From assembly GCA_030533325.1 (NCBI GenBank), contig JAUNJJ010000005.1, forward strand, positions 1 to 64,000: DNA of 64,000 nt, read 5' to 3'. The translations under genes were made by a program, and so were the position numbers. Position 1 is the first letter of the stretch. Each line of letters opens with the position of its first letter. The DNA is from Oscillospiraceae bacterium. Lineage in GTDB: Bacteria > Bacillota > Clostridia > Oscillospirales > Ruminococcaceae. The notes beneath the pieces were generated by a model. The model was given only the letters and a program-made list of their open reading frames with translations. It searched no databases and was not told the origin of the DNA. Positions 18,592 through 27,470 of the stretch are shown here, in pieces.

Positions 18592-19608
18592 ATGCCGAAA
18601 ATACTATTAGCTGGCGGTGCAGGATACATAGGATCACATACTGCCGTTGAATTACTAAACACAGGCTATGAAGTAATTGTAGCTGATAACTACTCAAACA
18701 GTTCGTCCGAAGCTATCAGGCGTGTCGAGTTGCTCACAAGCAAATCTGTAAAGCTGTATCAAGCCGATGTTCGGGACAAAAAGGCACTTTCCGAGATATT
18801 CAGCGGTAATAAGATTGATGCTGTCATCCATTTTGCGGGGCTGAAAGCTGTCGGGGAATCGGTTGAAAAGCCGATCATGTACTATCGAAACAACATTGAT
18901 ACTACGCTTTCCCTTTTGGAAACAATGCAGGAATACGGTGTGAAAAACATCATATTTTCATCCAGTGCAACAGTCTATGGGGAAGCAAATCCTGTTCCAT
19001 ATCTGGAAACAATGAAGCGTGGGGCTTGTACGAATCCCTACGGCTGGACAAAATCTATGATGGAGCAGATATTTGAAGATGCTGCCAAAGCAGATAAGAA
19101 ACTTTCCGTAATACTCTTGCGATACTTTAATCCTATCGGCGCACACGAATCGGGTATGATCGGGGAAGCTCCGCAGGGCATACCGAATAATCTTATGCCG
19201 TATGTCACACAGGTTGCTGTTGGAAAGCGTGAATGCCTTACGATATTTGGAAATGATTATCCCACACCTGACGGAACTTGCACCCGTGACTATATTCATG
19301 TGGTTGATCTTGCGAAAGGTCATGTCAAAGCTATCGAGTATATCCTTGATAATCACTGTATGGAGATTTTCAATCTTGGCACAGGTACGCCATACAGCGT
19401 GACAGAAATAGTGGAGACATTTGAGCGTGTCAACAATGTAAAAGTAAACCATGTCTACGGTGCAAGGCGAGCTGGTGATCTGGCAGAATGCTATGCCAAC
19501 GCTGACAAAGCATTGAAGGTACTTGGTTGGAAAACAGAAAAAACGCTTGAGGATATGTGCCGTGATTCATGGAATTGGCAGAAAAACAACCCTGATGGAT
19601 ACATCTAA
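18592..19608 (+). CDS. galE: UDP-glucose 4-epimerase
   Basis: Interconverts UDP-glucose/UDP-galactose (and often the N-acetyl forms), supplying galactose-type residues to the cluster. It is an extended SDR: GGAGYIGSHTAVEL at the N-terminus, DVRDKKAL, HFAGLKAVGESV, SSSATVYG, NPYGWTKSMMEQI with the Tyr-x3-Lys pair, LRYFNPIGAHESG and GTCTRDYIHVVDLA. The 338-aa length is typical. AAAGGAATC precedes the ATG by a short spacer. It is the last gene clearly belonging to the polysaccharide locus. Confidence 0.95.
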   Translation: MPKILLAGGAGYIGSHTAVELLNTGYEVIVADNYSNSSSEAIRRVELLTSKSVKLYQADVRDKKALSEIFSGNKIDAVIHFAGLKAVGESVEKPIMYYRNNIDTTLSLLETMQEYGVKNIIFSSSATVYGEANPVPYLETMKRGACTNPYGWTKSMMEQIFEDAAKADKKLSVILLRYFNPIGAHESGMIGEAPQGIPNNLMPYVTQVAVGKRECLTIFGNDYPTPDGTCTRDYIHVVDLAKGHVKAIEYILDNHCMEIFNLGTGTPYSVTEIVETFERVNNVKVNHVYGARRAGDLAECYANADKALKVLGWKTEKTLEDMCRDSWNWQKNNPDGYI

Positions 19609-19615
19609 TAATTTC

Positions 19616-19640
19616 ACTTTGATCCCAATGGAGTCAAAGT
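19616..19640. repeat. 25-bp imperfect palindrome, copy 1 (shared with a site in parB)
   Basis: ACTTTGATCCCA, one central base, then TGGAGTCAAAGT: 12-bp arms with two mismatches. It is followed by AGATA. The same right arm and AGATA occur at 29557-29586 inside parB, where the palindrome is perfect. It sits between galE and the small regulator-like gene at 19671, a good place for an operator. The binding protein is unknown. Confidence 0.6.
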
Positions 19641-19670
19641 AGATAATACAGGTTACAAAGGAGAAAGAAC

Positions 19671-20323
19671 ATGAACACAGATTATGGTTACATCAACAAG
19701 TGGCTAACTGACCATAATATCAGGTTGCAGCCCAGCTTTATCGAACAACTGAAAAGCTGGGCTGTCCCTTTCGGTAAGAACATTATCTGAGCTTACCAGA
19801 GGTCTATTCGTTGATAGGCTGTTCCAAACAGAACATTTCCTATTGGTCACTGCATTCCTGCAGCACTCAGGCTAAAAAGTCTGTTTACAATGTGATACGC
19901 AAGGCGGCAGAAGTATTCGGCCTTGATGACAAAAAGGCTGAATCGCTTGCAAATTCCGCCGGATTGTCACTTCATTATGAGGGTGGATATATTATTAGTG
20001 TGCTGGGCTACAATGGCAAGCTGAAAGCACTCTGTGATAAAGCTATCCTGAGCGAGCGAATGCTCAGACGGTATAAGACAGAAACGCCTACCAAACAGGC
20101 TGTCATTGCACTTTGCATAGTGCTAAATAAGCCCATTGATGAAATAAATCTTATCCTTAATAGGTACGGCTATTGCCTGTCCGACAGCATTGCTGCCGAT
20201 GCGGTTGTCAAGTGGCATATCTGTCATTCACCTAACAGGTCAAACGGCGATATACTGATTTTTGAGATCAATGAGGTGATAGAGAAAATGGGCTTGCCTA
20301 TGCTTATGACGAGACAAAGCTAA
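19671..20323 (+). pseudogene. Regulator-like gene with HTH-type C-terminus, probably frameshifted
   Basis: A well-placed start (AAAGGAGAAAGAAC before ATG at 19671) opens a 39-codon frame that stops at 19790. A second frame runs to 20323 and is open from 19778. Joining them by a -1 shift near 19778 gives one protein of about 217 residues. The C-terminal part (LCDKAILSERMLRRYKTETP, then KQAVIALCIVLNKPIDEINLILNRYGYCLS) looks like the XRE-like helix-turn-helix found in many Firmicutes mobile proteins. An internal TTG at 19811 has AGAGG 8 nt upstream, so a shorter 170-aa protein could still be made. The overlap holds no classic slippery heptamer, so a base loss or sequencing error is more likely than programmed frameshifting. 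Confidence 0.5.
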
Positions 20324-20426
20324 AAGGTCAAAGATTATTACCGCTTTTTTTATGACAACTGTGATATAGTATTGATAGAGATAACTATCTCAAATCAAAC
20401 ATTAAATACAGACAGGAGGTCATATT

Positions 20427-22763
20427 ATGAGCGATGAGATCATTAAGGAAGATGCAGAGGTTCCAGAAATAGCAGCACCCGCCGAAGAACTTTTGGCTTC
20501 TGATGAGTGTAAATCGGACAAAAAGCCTTTCATTTCTGCCAGACTCATGGGCGCTGACAATCAGGACGAAGCAGCGGAGAGCTTTGCGGATATTCTCTAT
20601 GACAAGATCACTTCGGTGATCGGCGGGGATAATCCCAATCAGTTCTTCTGTATGAGCTTGCCGGGAACGCTGCTCGATCCTGCACAGTATTCCTACGATG
20701 TAGACAGCAATGCGATCAAGCCTGCACACGTTAAGGCAAATGAATCAAGGCTCGCCAATCAGCTTTTTGATGCGGCATTCATGAGCGCCGGAAACAACGG
20801 CAAACACCTGACAACACAGTACATGACGGCACTGAATATGCTGACACCCAAGCTGAACGGCAAACTGTTCGATGCAAAGTCCAAGCTCCGTGATGTGCTT
20901 ATGACACCGTATCCTTATAACTTTGAAGACGGCAGCTCTGATGTGCTGACATTGGAACAGGTATTCTACAAGCTCTACAGTGACTATGTGACCGCCAAAG
21001 AAGCGTGGGCGCAGAAACAGCTTGATATGAGGACTGAGCTTGAAAGAAAGTATCCTGACAATACCGAGGAAGCCAATGTCAAGCGGAATGACGAGTATCT
21101 TGATTGGTATGGTGTTGTTGCCGAGTCTGAGGAGCTTATCGTGGAAGAAAAGCTCGGTAAGGTACTGAGTGTATTCTCGCCCGGAGATATGGAGATCATC
21201 ACAGGTATTCTGGAAAGCGGTTCGGGACGTGAGCTTGCCGAAGCAAGGACAACACTTGAAAATGTCGGAGAGCTGAATCCGAACGGCGGTTACACATATC
21301 CTGTAACCTTCTATCCGGAAGATTGGTTCACGCTGCTTGATACATCATTTACGCCCGTTGACCTGCTTGAAAGCCTGGCGGCACTCTCTCAGAAGCTGCA
21401 AGTCCTTGAAATGCAGAAAAGCAATCTGACAGCCAATATCAATCAGTTCCTGCAAGTGATCCCCGACGAACAGGAAGTAATAGACCTGAAAGCCAAGTAT
21501 GAGGAATGCGAAAAGGCTTATGAAGATGCGTTCGGTGATTACCTGAAAAACAATACATCGGCAACATTGGATATGTTCAAGACGGTGCTTGAGGTCATTG
21601 CTCACAACAGCAAAGATCCCGCTTCTCCGAAAACGGATAGTGTTAGTGATGATACGGTCGGCAGGATATTCGGAGTGGATATTGAAAAAGTAAAGGAGAT
21701 CACAGACCTTTTATCGAAGTCTGCTGCGGACTGTATTGAAAAGCAGCAGGCGCTTATGAAAAGCTCAAATAATGCTGTTACTGCTGCAATGGACTATTTC
21801 TCCACTAATAATTTGTTGCAGTATAAGGGGATGCTCCAGCCCTTGCAGCAGCAGTTGAGCGATGTGAATGCGAAGATCGATGCTCTGAAATTGCAGATCG
21901 ATCTTGCGAGTGCCATGCAGTCAAAGCCTCAAAAAGATGATAGTGACAAATATAAAAAAGATGATCCGTCCCTTGTTGCCCCTAATGATGTGCCGGACAG
22001 ATTTACGCAGATCATCATAACTGCGGATAAATCCTCTGTTCAGAAGGAGTCATCAAGAAGTGCCAACTCGTCACAGTCAAGCTCTCGTGTATCGTTTTTC
22101 TTCGGCGGTTATTCCAGCAGCAGTTCTCATAATGACGCTGTGGATAAAGAAATGAGCAGTGAGAAAAGTATGGAGATACAGATCGGTATGTCGGTCGCAA
22201 AGGTGGAGATCGACCGTGAATGGTTTGACCCCGGCGTGTTTATGCTGACTTCGGATATGTATAACACTTCCAGTGAGCATATTGCTCCGACTGATGAGAC
22301 AGACTTCCACAGCGATAATACTCAGGCAGTGCTTGAGCGCATGAAAAAGATGAATGATTGTGTCTTTTCCTGCTATCCGACAGCATTTGTCGTTGCAAAG
22401 GACGTTACGATCAAGTTTACATCGGCAGAAGCATTGTCCACAGCGTTTGCCCAGAGCGTAGAGGATCATTCTGCACGGGGCGGCGGATTCTTCATCTTCG
22501 GCGGAAGCAGTTCCAGTGCTTCATCATCATCAAAGTCGGCTTCGACTGCGACTTCATCAGCGAACAGCGTGACGGTAAGGTTCACCTCTCCTCAGATCAT
22601 CGGCTACTACCTCGAAGCGATTGCTCCCGATAAGAGTACCACGATCAGCAATTCTAATAACGGCAATTCTGATTATATTTCTATCTTTGAATTTATCGAG
22701 AAATTCAAGAAGATGCTTGATGAGCATAATGAAAAATACCATAAGGGTATTCTCGGAATATAG
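20427..22763 (+). CDS. Unrecognised 778-aa protein with coiled coils and two Phe/Gly/Ser-rich loops
   Basis: I do not recognise this family. It has no signal peptide or membrane helix. An acidic N-terminus (1-35) is followed by a mostly helical body, with heptad-like segments around 313-375 and 460-500 that suggest coiled coil. The C-terminal third holds two similar low-complexity segments, RVSFFFGGYSSSSS (near 554-567) and GGGFFIFGGSSSSASSSS (near 685-702), each followed by a beta-rich stretch; between them lie EIDREWFDPGVFML and NDCVFSCYPTAFVVAKDVTIKF. The paired Ser/Gly/Phe loops recall insertion hairpins of pore-forming proteins, but that is only a visual likeness. ACAGGAGGTC gives a strong ribosome site. 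The lysozyme-like gene follows after 12 nt, so the two are co-transcribed and probably act together. Confidence 0.75.
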   Translation: MSDEIIKEDAEVPEIAAPAEELLASDECKSDKKPFISARLMGADNQDEAAESFADILYDKITSVIGGDNPNQFFCMSLPGTLLDPAQYSYDVDSNAIKPAHVKANESRLANQLFDAAFMSAGNNGKHLTTQYMTALNMLTPKLNGKLFDAKSKLRDVLMTPYPYNFEDGSSDVLTLEQVFYKLYSDYVTAKEAWAQKQLDMRTELERKYPDNTEEANVKRNDEYLDWYGVVAESEELIVEEKLGKVLSVFSPGDMEIITGILESGSGRELAEARTTLENVGELNPNGGYTYPVTFYPEDWFTLLDTSFTPVDLLESLAALSQKLQVLEMQKSNLTANINQFLQVIPDEQEVIDLKAKYEECEKAYEDAFGDYLKNNTSATLDMFKTVLEVIAHNSKDPASPKTDSVSDDTVGRIFGVDIEKVKEITDLLSKSAADCIEKQQALMKSSNNAVTAAMDYFSTNNLLQYKGMLQPLQQQLSDVNAKIDALKLQIDLASAMQSKPQKDDSDKYKKDDPSLVAPNDVPDRFTQIIITADKSSVQKESSRSANSSQSSSRVSFFFGGYSSSSSHNDAVDKEMSSEKSMEIQIGMSVAKVEIDREWFDPGVFMLTSDMYNTSSEHIAPTDETDFHSDNTQAVLERMKKMNDCVFSCYPTAFVVAKDVTIKFTSAEALSTAFAQSVEDHSARGGGFFIFGGSSSSASSSSKSASTATSSANSVTVRFTSPQIIGYYLEAIAPDKSTTISNSNNGNSDYISIFEFIEKFKKMLDEHNEKYHKGILGI

Positions 22764-22775
22764 GAGGATGATACT

Positions 22776-24026
22776 ATGTTAAGAACTTTGGAAATGCCAA
22801 TGACGAAAGCGGGAGCAGACATTTCGCTTACAAAGGAAATCGAAAAATCTGCTTATGTGCTGTATCGTAAGACAGCAGACGGTCTGATCTATGCCGGTCT
22901 GTATGATCCCGATATCCCTGACGAGGACTACCTTGACGGTATCTACAAGATCCCACTTCGCTCTACTTTTGTCGGGAAGGAATTGATCGATCAAAATAAG
23001 GTACTATATAACATTCATGGAAGTACAGATGATAATATTTTTGTCAAGGGCGGAACATCAGAAAGGGTATATAGCTGGGTCGGGATTTGGCAAAGAGTTT
23101 TGAGAGAAATGGGCATAACGGATACCGAAAGGAAATGCTATGTCAGGAAAGAATCAGAACCGCCTGATCCTTGCAATGGAAAAACTGAAGATATAGTCGG
23201 TGGTCATCTGACGGTCAATGCGGACGGAAATGTCGGCATTCGTGAGGAGGTCTATTTATTGCCGATCTGCAAACGACATAACAGTAGTCGTAATGAATCA
23301 GCCATGAGACCGACCAGTACTGTGAATGCTATCGTGATGCAGTACAAGTACAATGTCATTCCCAATAATGAGATGCTCATATCGCTGCCAATGTCAAGAA
23401 TCGCAGAACAAACAGGAATCGACATATCAGTGCATAACGGTCGTGTTGATTTCCAAAAGGTCAAGAGTGCGGGCATTGATTTCGTAATGATTCGTGAGGG
23501 CTACGGTAACGATAAGGCGTACAAGTATCAAGTTGATGAATTATTTGAGACAAACTACATCGGGGCAAAAAATGCCGGACTGAATGTCGGAGCTTATCAC
23601 TACTTGTATGCAACGACTGTGGAAGGAGCAAGACAGGAGGCAGAGGGCTTCGTTGACAATCTGAAAGGCAAGCAGTTTGAGATGCCCATTGCTTTGGATA
23701 TTGAAGATAAATGTCAATCAAATCTGCCAACAAGCGTGATCTGCGAAATGGTAAAGGCGTTTATGGATATTTGTGAGGGCGCAGGGTATTACTGTGTACT
23801 GTATAGCTATGAGAGCTTTCTGACAACCAAGATCACCTCAGAGCTTCTCAGCCGATACGATGTCTGGTGTGCAAATGTTTCATCGCTGCCACATATCAAA
23901 TCATATGGAATGCACCAGTACAGCTTCACGGGGCGTATCGCCGGAGTGAATACCAATGTTGATCTGGATCACGCCTACAAGGACTATCCGGCATTGATAA
24001 AAAGCAAACACTTCAATGGATTTTAA
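22776..24026 (+). CDS. HNH-like zinc motif fused to a GH25 (lysozyme) domain
   Basis: The C-terminal half (about 212-410) is a GH25 muramidase: GIDISVHNGRVDFQKVKSAG with D216, DFVMIREGYG, GAYHYLYA, PIALDIED with catalytic-type D308 and E310, and VDLDHAY. These enzymes cut MurNAc-GlcNAc bonds in peptidoglycan. The N-terminal 200 residues are unusual. Around 121-169 they show C121, C133, GGH (H144) and PICKRHN (C165, H168, N169), which matches the treble-clef HNH nuclease layout of 'GAHV...VPLC..HN' proteins. There is no signal peptide, so export would need lysis or a partner. The 778-aa gene lies 12 nt upstream. The GH25 call is firm; the nuclease call is tentative. Confidence 0.8.
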   Translation: MLRTLEMPMTKAGADISLTKEIEKSAYVLYRKTADGLIYAGLYDPDIPDEDYLDGIYKIPLRSTFVGKELIDQNKVLYNIHGSTDDNIFVKGGTSERVYSWVGIWQRVLREMGITDTERKCYVRKESEPPDPCNGKTEDIVGGHLTVNADGNVGIREEVYLLPICKRHNSSRNESAMRPTSTVNAIVMQYKYNVIPNNEMLISLPMSRIAEQTGIDISVHNGRVDFQKVKSAGIDFVMIREGYGNDKAYKYQVDELFETNYIGAKNAGLNVGAYHYLYATTVEGARQEAEGFVDNLKGKQFEMPIALDIEDKCQSNLPTSVICEMVKAFMDICEGAGYYCVLYSYESFLTTKITSELLSRYDVWCANVSSLPHIKSYGMHQYSFTGRIAGVNTNVDLDHAYKDYPALIKSKHFNGF

Positions 24027-24062
24027 GCAGTAATTGTCATTATGAACCTAAAACGCATAAAA

Positions 24063-24092
24063 AACAGGGAGTGCGATTCTGCACTCCCTGTT
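24063..24092 (+). terminator. Hairpin after the HNH-GH25 gene
   Basis: AACAGGGAGTGC and its complement form a 12-bp stem with a 6-nt loop just after the stop at 24026. The 3' side lacks a good T-run, so termination may be weak or assisted. Confidence 0.55.
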
Positions 24093-24138
24093 CTGATAGG
24101 CTATAACCTATTATTTCTATATGCCTAATACAACTATG

Positions 24139-25740
24139 TAGTCTATCCTCATTAAGGCCATAATTATCAAAAGCATCCTAACTGTCCATATGAGAGCCCG
24201 AAATTCATCAAAAACTGAATGAAGCGCAAAAGCATCGCCGCAAGGCGGTCGATGTTCATTGCAATGATACTGAGAACAATCGATGCTCTTGTTGTATCTT
24301 CTCTTTTTGTAAACAGCAGACCCAGACCGAATTTGCGTTTCGCGAGGCTGAATTTTCGCTCCACTTCAATTCGGTCGGTATTATCCTGATAGGCAATCTT
24401 CTTATCAGCCTTGCTGTCTGCAGCATTCTTCGGCCTCCCGAGTTTCTTTCCGGAAAGCCGGATGCCGAGATTTCTGCAGTAAGAAATGTTCTCGCGATTG
24501 CGGTAGATCTGATCGACCAGAACACGCTCCGGATAATGCCCGGTTCGTTCCTTGTAATTTGCAATCGCTGTTTTCAAAACTGCACTCTCATTGTAGGCGT
24601 CGAAGGAAAGTTTCTCTATTCTGCACATCCCGGTTTCATCCACAGACAGATCCAGCTTGGCGCCGAACTCAACCGGAGATTTTGCTTTTCCTCTGACAAT
24701 CGGTCGGATATACGGCTGGCTGATGCTGACAATCCGGTTCTCGACGGAATGTGTGTTGTTCGTAAACATATACTGCTGCTGTGCGTACAGAGTTTGAAGC
24801 GTGTTGAGCATCTGTGCGTCAGAACGTGACAGCACAGCACCGTTGTTTTCAAGCAGATTCGTAAGATATCCAAAATCTCGGCGGATATACTGGAGCTGTT
24901 TCCTGATTGCTTTTCTAATCTTTTTTGCGCCGCGTTTTCTGCATTTGGCCAGTGCAAGATAATCCTTTCTTGCCTTTTCCCGGTACATTCTCGGCCTGTA
25001 AAAACGATATTCGTCACAGATCCGGCAAATCATGTCCTCCAGTTTTTCGCGTGCTTCATTCAACAGTTCAATATCCTGCGGATACTTGATATTCTGCGGT
25101 GCGCATGTTGCATCAAGGATCAATGTGCCTGTGTTTTCAGAACCCGTCGCAGAATCCTGTTGATCAGACCGACCGACATCTCCGCTTCCGGCATCTGAAT
25201 TGTCATCATCCTGTTGTGCATTGTATGCGATGATCATTTCATTGATCTCGTTCAGCACATCTTCAGACAGACGCTTGCGGAATTCAACGAGCAGAGACGG
25301 CACAAACGGAATCTTATCTTCATACCCAGGCAGACCGATAAAATACTGATAGTACGGGTTTTCTCTGATCTGCTCAACCAGTTCTTCATCGGGATAGTGA
25401 TATTGCTTCTGGATCAGCAGCGAACCGAGTGCCATGCGCAGAGGTTTTGCAGGCATACCGGTATGGCTAGGAAATAGCTTGGCATATTCCGCTTCAATTG
25501 TATCCCACGGAATCATTGCCGCCTTCTTCACCCAGCGGTTATTCGGATTCATTTGCAAACCCTGCGGCTGATTGAAATCTGTAAATGAAATCTGTTTTTC
25601 TCTCTTGAACTTATACATGGCATCCTCCGAAGTGCAAGCTTTTTTCGCGTTTTTCGGCTTTCTCCTTGCACTTATATTATACCATGTTTTATCGTTTTTG
25701 TCGATACTACGCGGGTTTTATTTGGCCTGAGGAGAGACTA
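24139..25740 (-). mobile_element. IS5/IS1182-like insertion sequence
   Basis: One transposase gene fills about 1.6 kb. The ends are imperfect inverted repeats: TAGTCTATCCTCA at 24139-24151 and TGAGGAGAGACTA at 25728-25740 (the reverse complement differs at one position), with a second matching GGCC block just inside each. I see no convincing target duplication. The right end touches the 3' end of the small gene at 25738 and supplies its stop codon. Confidence 0.75.
24167..25618 (-). CDS. IS5/IS1182-family DDE transposase
   Basis: A 483-aa transposase with an intact reading frame. The N-terminal domain has FTDFNQPQGLQMNPNNRWVK, IPWDTIEAEYAKLFPSHTGMPAKPLRMALG and DEELVEQIRENPYYQYFIGLPGY. The DDE catalytic part has LILDATCAP (first Asp), later VLVDQIYRNRENISYC (second Asp), and EVERKFSLAKRKFGLGLL (Glu). 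The C-terminal helices are hydrophobic. It moves the element by cut-and-paste, by family knowledge. The open frame suggests recent activity. Confidence 0.9.
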   Translation of the reverse strand: MYKFKREKQISFTDFNQPQGLQMNPNNRWVKKAAMIPWDTIEAEYAKLFPSHTGMPAKPLRMALGSLLIQKQYHYPDEELVEQIRENPYYQYFIGLPGYEDKIPFVPSLLVEFRKRLSEDVLNEINEMIIAYNAQQDDDNSDAGSGDVGRSDQQDSATGSENTGTLILDATCAPQNIKYPQDIELLNEAREKLEDMICRICDEYRFYRPRMYREKARKDYLALAKCRKRGAKKIRKAIRKQLQYIRRDFGYLTNLLENNGAVLSRSDAQMLNTLQTLYAQQQYMFTNNTHSVENRIVSISQPYIRPIVRGKAKSPVEFGAKLDLSVDETGMCRIEKLSFDAYNESAVLKTAIANYKERTGHYPERVLVDQIYRNRENISYCRNLGIRLSGKKLGRPKNAADSKADKKIAYQDNTDRIEVERKFSLAKRKFGLGLLFTKREDTTRASIVLSIIAMNIDRLAAMLLRFIQFLMNFGLSYGQLGCF

Positions 25741-25980
25741 TGTATCTTGCTTTAACGCTTTGCTTTTCCGTTCTTGTCGCTGCTTCGATTTCTTCTCTCG
25801 CTTGGCAGCAATGTCATGAATCCAATCCTTGACCGGAGCTTTCCATGGTTCACTCTTGCTTGGAATGTTCTTGATCAGACTCTTGGGATTTAGTCCGAGC
25901 TTTTTGGCGAGTGCAATATCCTCATCGTTCAGTCTGCATCTGCGCTTTGCTTCGTCCCATATATCGGATTTCATTGACAT
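25738..25980 (-). CDS. Small conserved basic protein, C-terminus cut by the IS
   Basis: An 80-aa protein with the pattern EAKRRCRLNDEDIALAKKLGLNPKSLIKNIPSKSEPWKAPVKDWI and a Lys/Arg-rich tail. I recall this pattern from unnamed small Firmicutes proteins but know no function. AAAGGAGG precedes its ATG, and it starts 20 nt after the NYN gene's stop, so they form one operon. Its TAG stop lies at 25738-25740, the last three bases of the IS end, so the native tail was probably longer or different. Confidence 0.65.
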   Translation of the reverse strand: MSMKSDIWDEAKRRCRLNDEDIALAKKLGLNPKSLIKNIPSKSEPWKAPVKDWIHDIAAKREKKSKQRQERKSKALKQDT

Positions 25981-26000
25981 TCTCAGAAACCTCCTTTATC

Positions 26001-27323
26001 TCACTTCTGTATCTCAATCACAAACTTCCCCTCGGAGACTTTGAGCTTCAAGGTTTTAACGAACCGATTACAGAAGTTCTCCATTTCCTTATGGGTGGCG
26101 GTGATTCGTGTTGCTTCATAGAGCTTATGTGTAAGGTCCAGAGGGCTTTCCCCGATGAGGTTCGGCAAATGCTTCTCAAGCTCGGCAAAGAGGACGGCTT
26201 TCTTCATTTCCTCCGTGCCTGCGGTACTGAAATCATCTATGGCACAGTAGTAAATGCCATGTTGTGCGAGGGCGTTCTTGATTGCCGTTCCACACTTTTC
26301 ATACTCATACATTACAAGAAAGTGAGCTTTCGGCAGGCTCTCAATAAGCCCCCAAAAGTCGGAATCACTCGACACAATGATAAATGACGTGATACCGTCA
26401 CGGTAGAAGTCTGTGACTACGCTTGCGGTCATTCGCACATCGACAAGGGACTTTCTGTCAGTCACACGGTCAATTTCGATATGCTCAACGGGTATCTGTG
26501 TGAATTTGGAGAGCCAGTCCCAGCCTGCTGTGGTGTTCGGATCGTCATAGAGCGTGATTTTCTCGATCTTGGCAAGTTCATCTTGATTTAAGCCTTTCAG
26601 AACACTATACAGCTTAAAGGGGTTGCTGTTCTCACAATCAACAGCGACAGCAGTTTTCTCCGCGCTGTCAATAAAATGATAAATATTATTTCGTGTTTCA
26701 TCATCAGCGTCCCGATATTTCGTATAATCAGTAAAAACATCGCCGTGCTGACCGTAGATGATTTTCAGAAATTTGCGGTCAGAATAGACGATACTGCCAA
26801 CATCAACAGGCAGCCAATGAATATACACCTGAAACGGATAATGGTCGATATTTGCCATATATTTATTGAATTCATCTTTCATTACGCCGTTTTTGTTATA
26901 CTTCGGGACGAAGAACAAGTCTCTTATATACTCCCAATTCAGCCAGTCATAAAATAAATGAGCGCATTTGTCAATGTTTTCATTGATGAGCCTTGTGAAC
27001 TCCTGCATATACTTTTCCGAACGGTAATTCGCTTGGATAATGGTAAATCCCCATTTTTCAAGCTGTTTGATATTGTCATGGTCATACCATTCGATGTTAT
27101 GCAGATTTTTGAGCTGATACCGCATCAGATCATCGGTCTTTTTGAATTTCTGCATCAGTACGGTTCGCAGCTTACATAAGTATCGTATTGTAGTAGCATC
27201 ACGGTCGGCTCGGAGCTTCTCAATCAGCTCGGCACATTCTCCATAGCTCACGTTCAGTGCCGACATTCGGACGCCGATCATATAGGCTATCGTGGTGACT
27301 ACCTCTTTCGTGTCAACGGTCAA
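26001..27323 (-). CDS. NYN-domain protein (PIN-like ribonuclease fold)
   Basis: A 440-aa protein. Residues about 224-365 form a NYN/LabA-like domain with the conserved acidic residues in place: AVAVDCENSNPF (D229, E231, N232), SLVDVRMTA (D295) and FIIVSSDSDFWGLI (D320, D322). These chelate a metal in PIN-like nucleases, so it probably cuts RNA. The N-terminal 220 residues are helical and unassigned; they may choose the target. The start is TTG with GGAGG 7 nt upstream. A 17-codon leader peptide gene overlaps that ribosome site. A housekeeping RNA role and a defence role are both possible; the mobile-element context favours the latter weakly. Confidence 0.8.
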   Translation of the reverse strand: MTVDTKEVVTTIAYMIGVRMSALNVSYGECAELIEKLRADRDATTIRYLCKLRTVLMQKFKKTDDLMRYQLKNLHNIEWYDHDNIKQLEKWGFTIIQANYRSEKYMQEFTRLINENIDKCAHLFYDWLNWEYIRDLFFVPKYNKNGVMKDEFNKYMANIDHYPFQVYIHWLPVDVGSIVYSDRKFLKIIYGQHGDVFTDYTKYRDADDETRNNIYHFIDSAEKTAVAVDCENSNPFKLYSVLKGLNQDELAKIEKITLYDDPNTTAGWDWLSKFTQIPVEHIEIDRVTDRKSLVDVRMTASVVTDFYRDGITSFIIVSSDSDFWGLIESLPKAHFLVMYEYEKCGTAIKNALAQHGIYYCAIDDFSTAGTEEMKKAVLFAELEKHLPNLIGESPLDLTHKLYEATRITATHKEMENFCNRFVKTLKLKVSEGKFVIEIQK

Positions 27324-27334
27324 GGAAATACCTC

Positions 27335-27388
27335 CTATTCATCGTGGATTTCATGATAGTTTGGTATGATAGGTAACCAGCTTGACAT
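27335..27388 (-). CDS. 17-codon leader peptide coupled to the NYN gene
   Basis: An ATG at 27388 has a perfect GGAGG 8 nt upstream and encodes MSSWLPIIPNYHEIHDE. Its TAG stop (27337-27335) overlaps the GGAGG ribosome site of the NYN gene. It lies downstream of a good promoter (27420-27448). This layout fits translational coupling or a regulatory leader. No homologue is recognised. Confidence 0.5.
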   Translation of the reverse strand: MSSWLPIIPNYHEIHDE

Positions 27389-27419
27389 TGCAATCACCTC
27401 CGATCTGCTCTATATGACT

Positions 27420-27448
27420 ATTATATCATAGAACACGGTATATTGCAA
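27420..27448 (-). promoter_or_regulatory. Sigma-A promoter for leader peptide and NYN operon
   Basis: On the minus strand, TTGCAA, a 17-bp spacer and TATAAT lie about 31 nt before the leader peptide start. The -10 is perfect and the -35 matches four of six. Confidence 0.65.
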
Positions 27449-27470
27449 TGAAAAAGCTGTGAAAACTCAT

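Noticed and set aside
19771..19795. Programmed -1 frameshifting in the regulator-like gene
   Set aside because: The overlap of the two frames has no X-XXY-YYZ slippery heptamer and no clear downstream stimulator.
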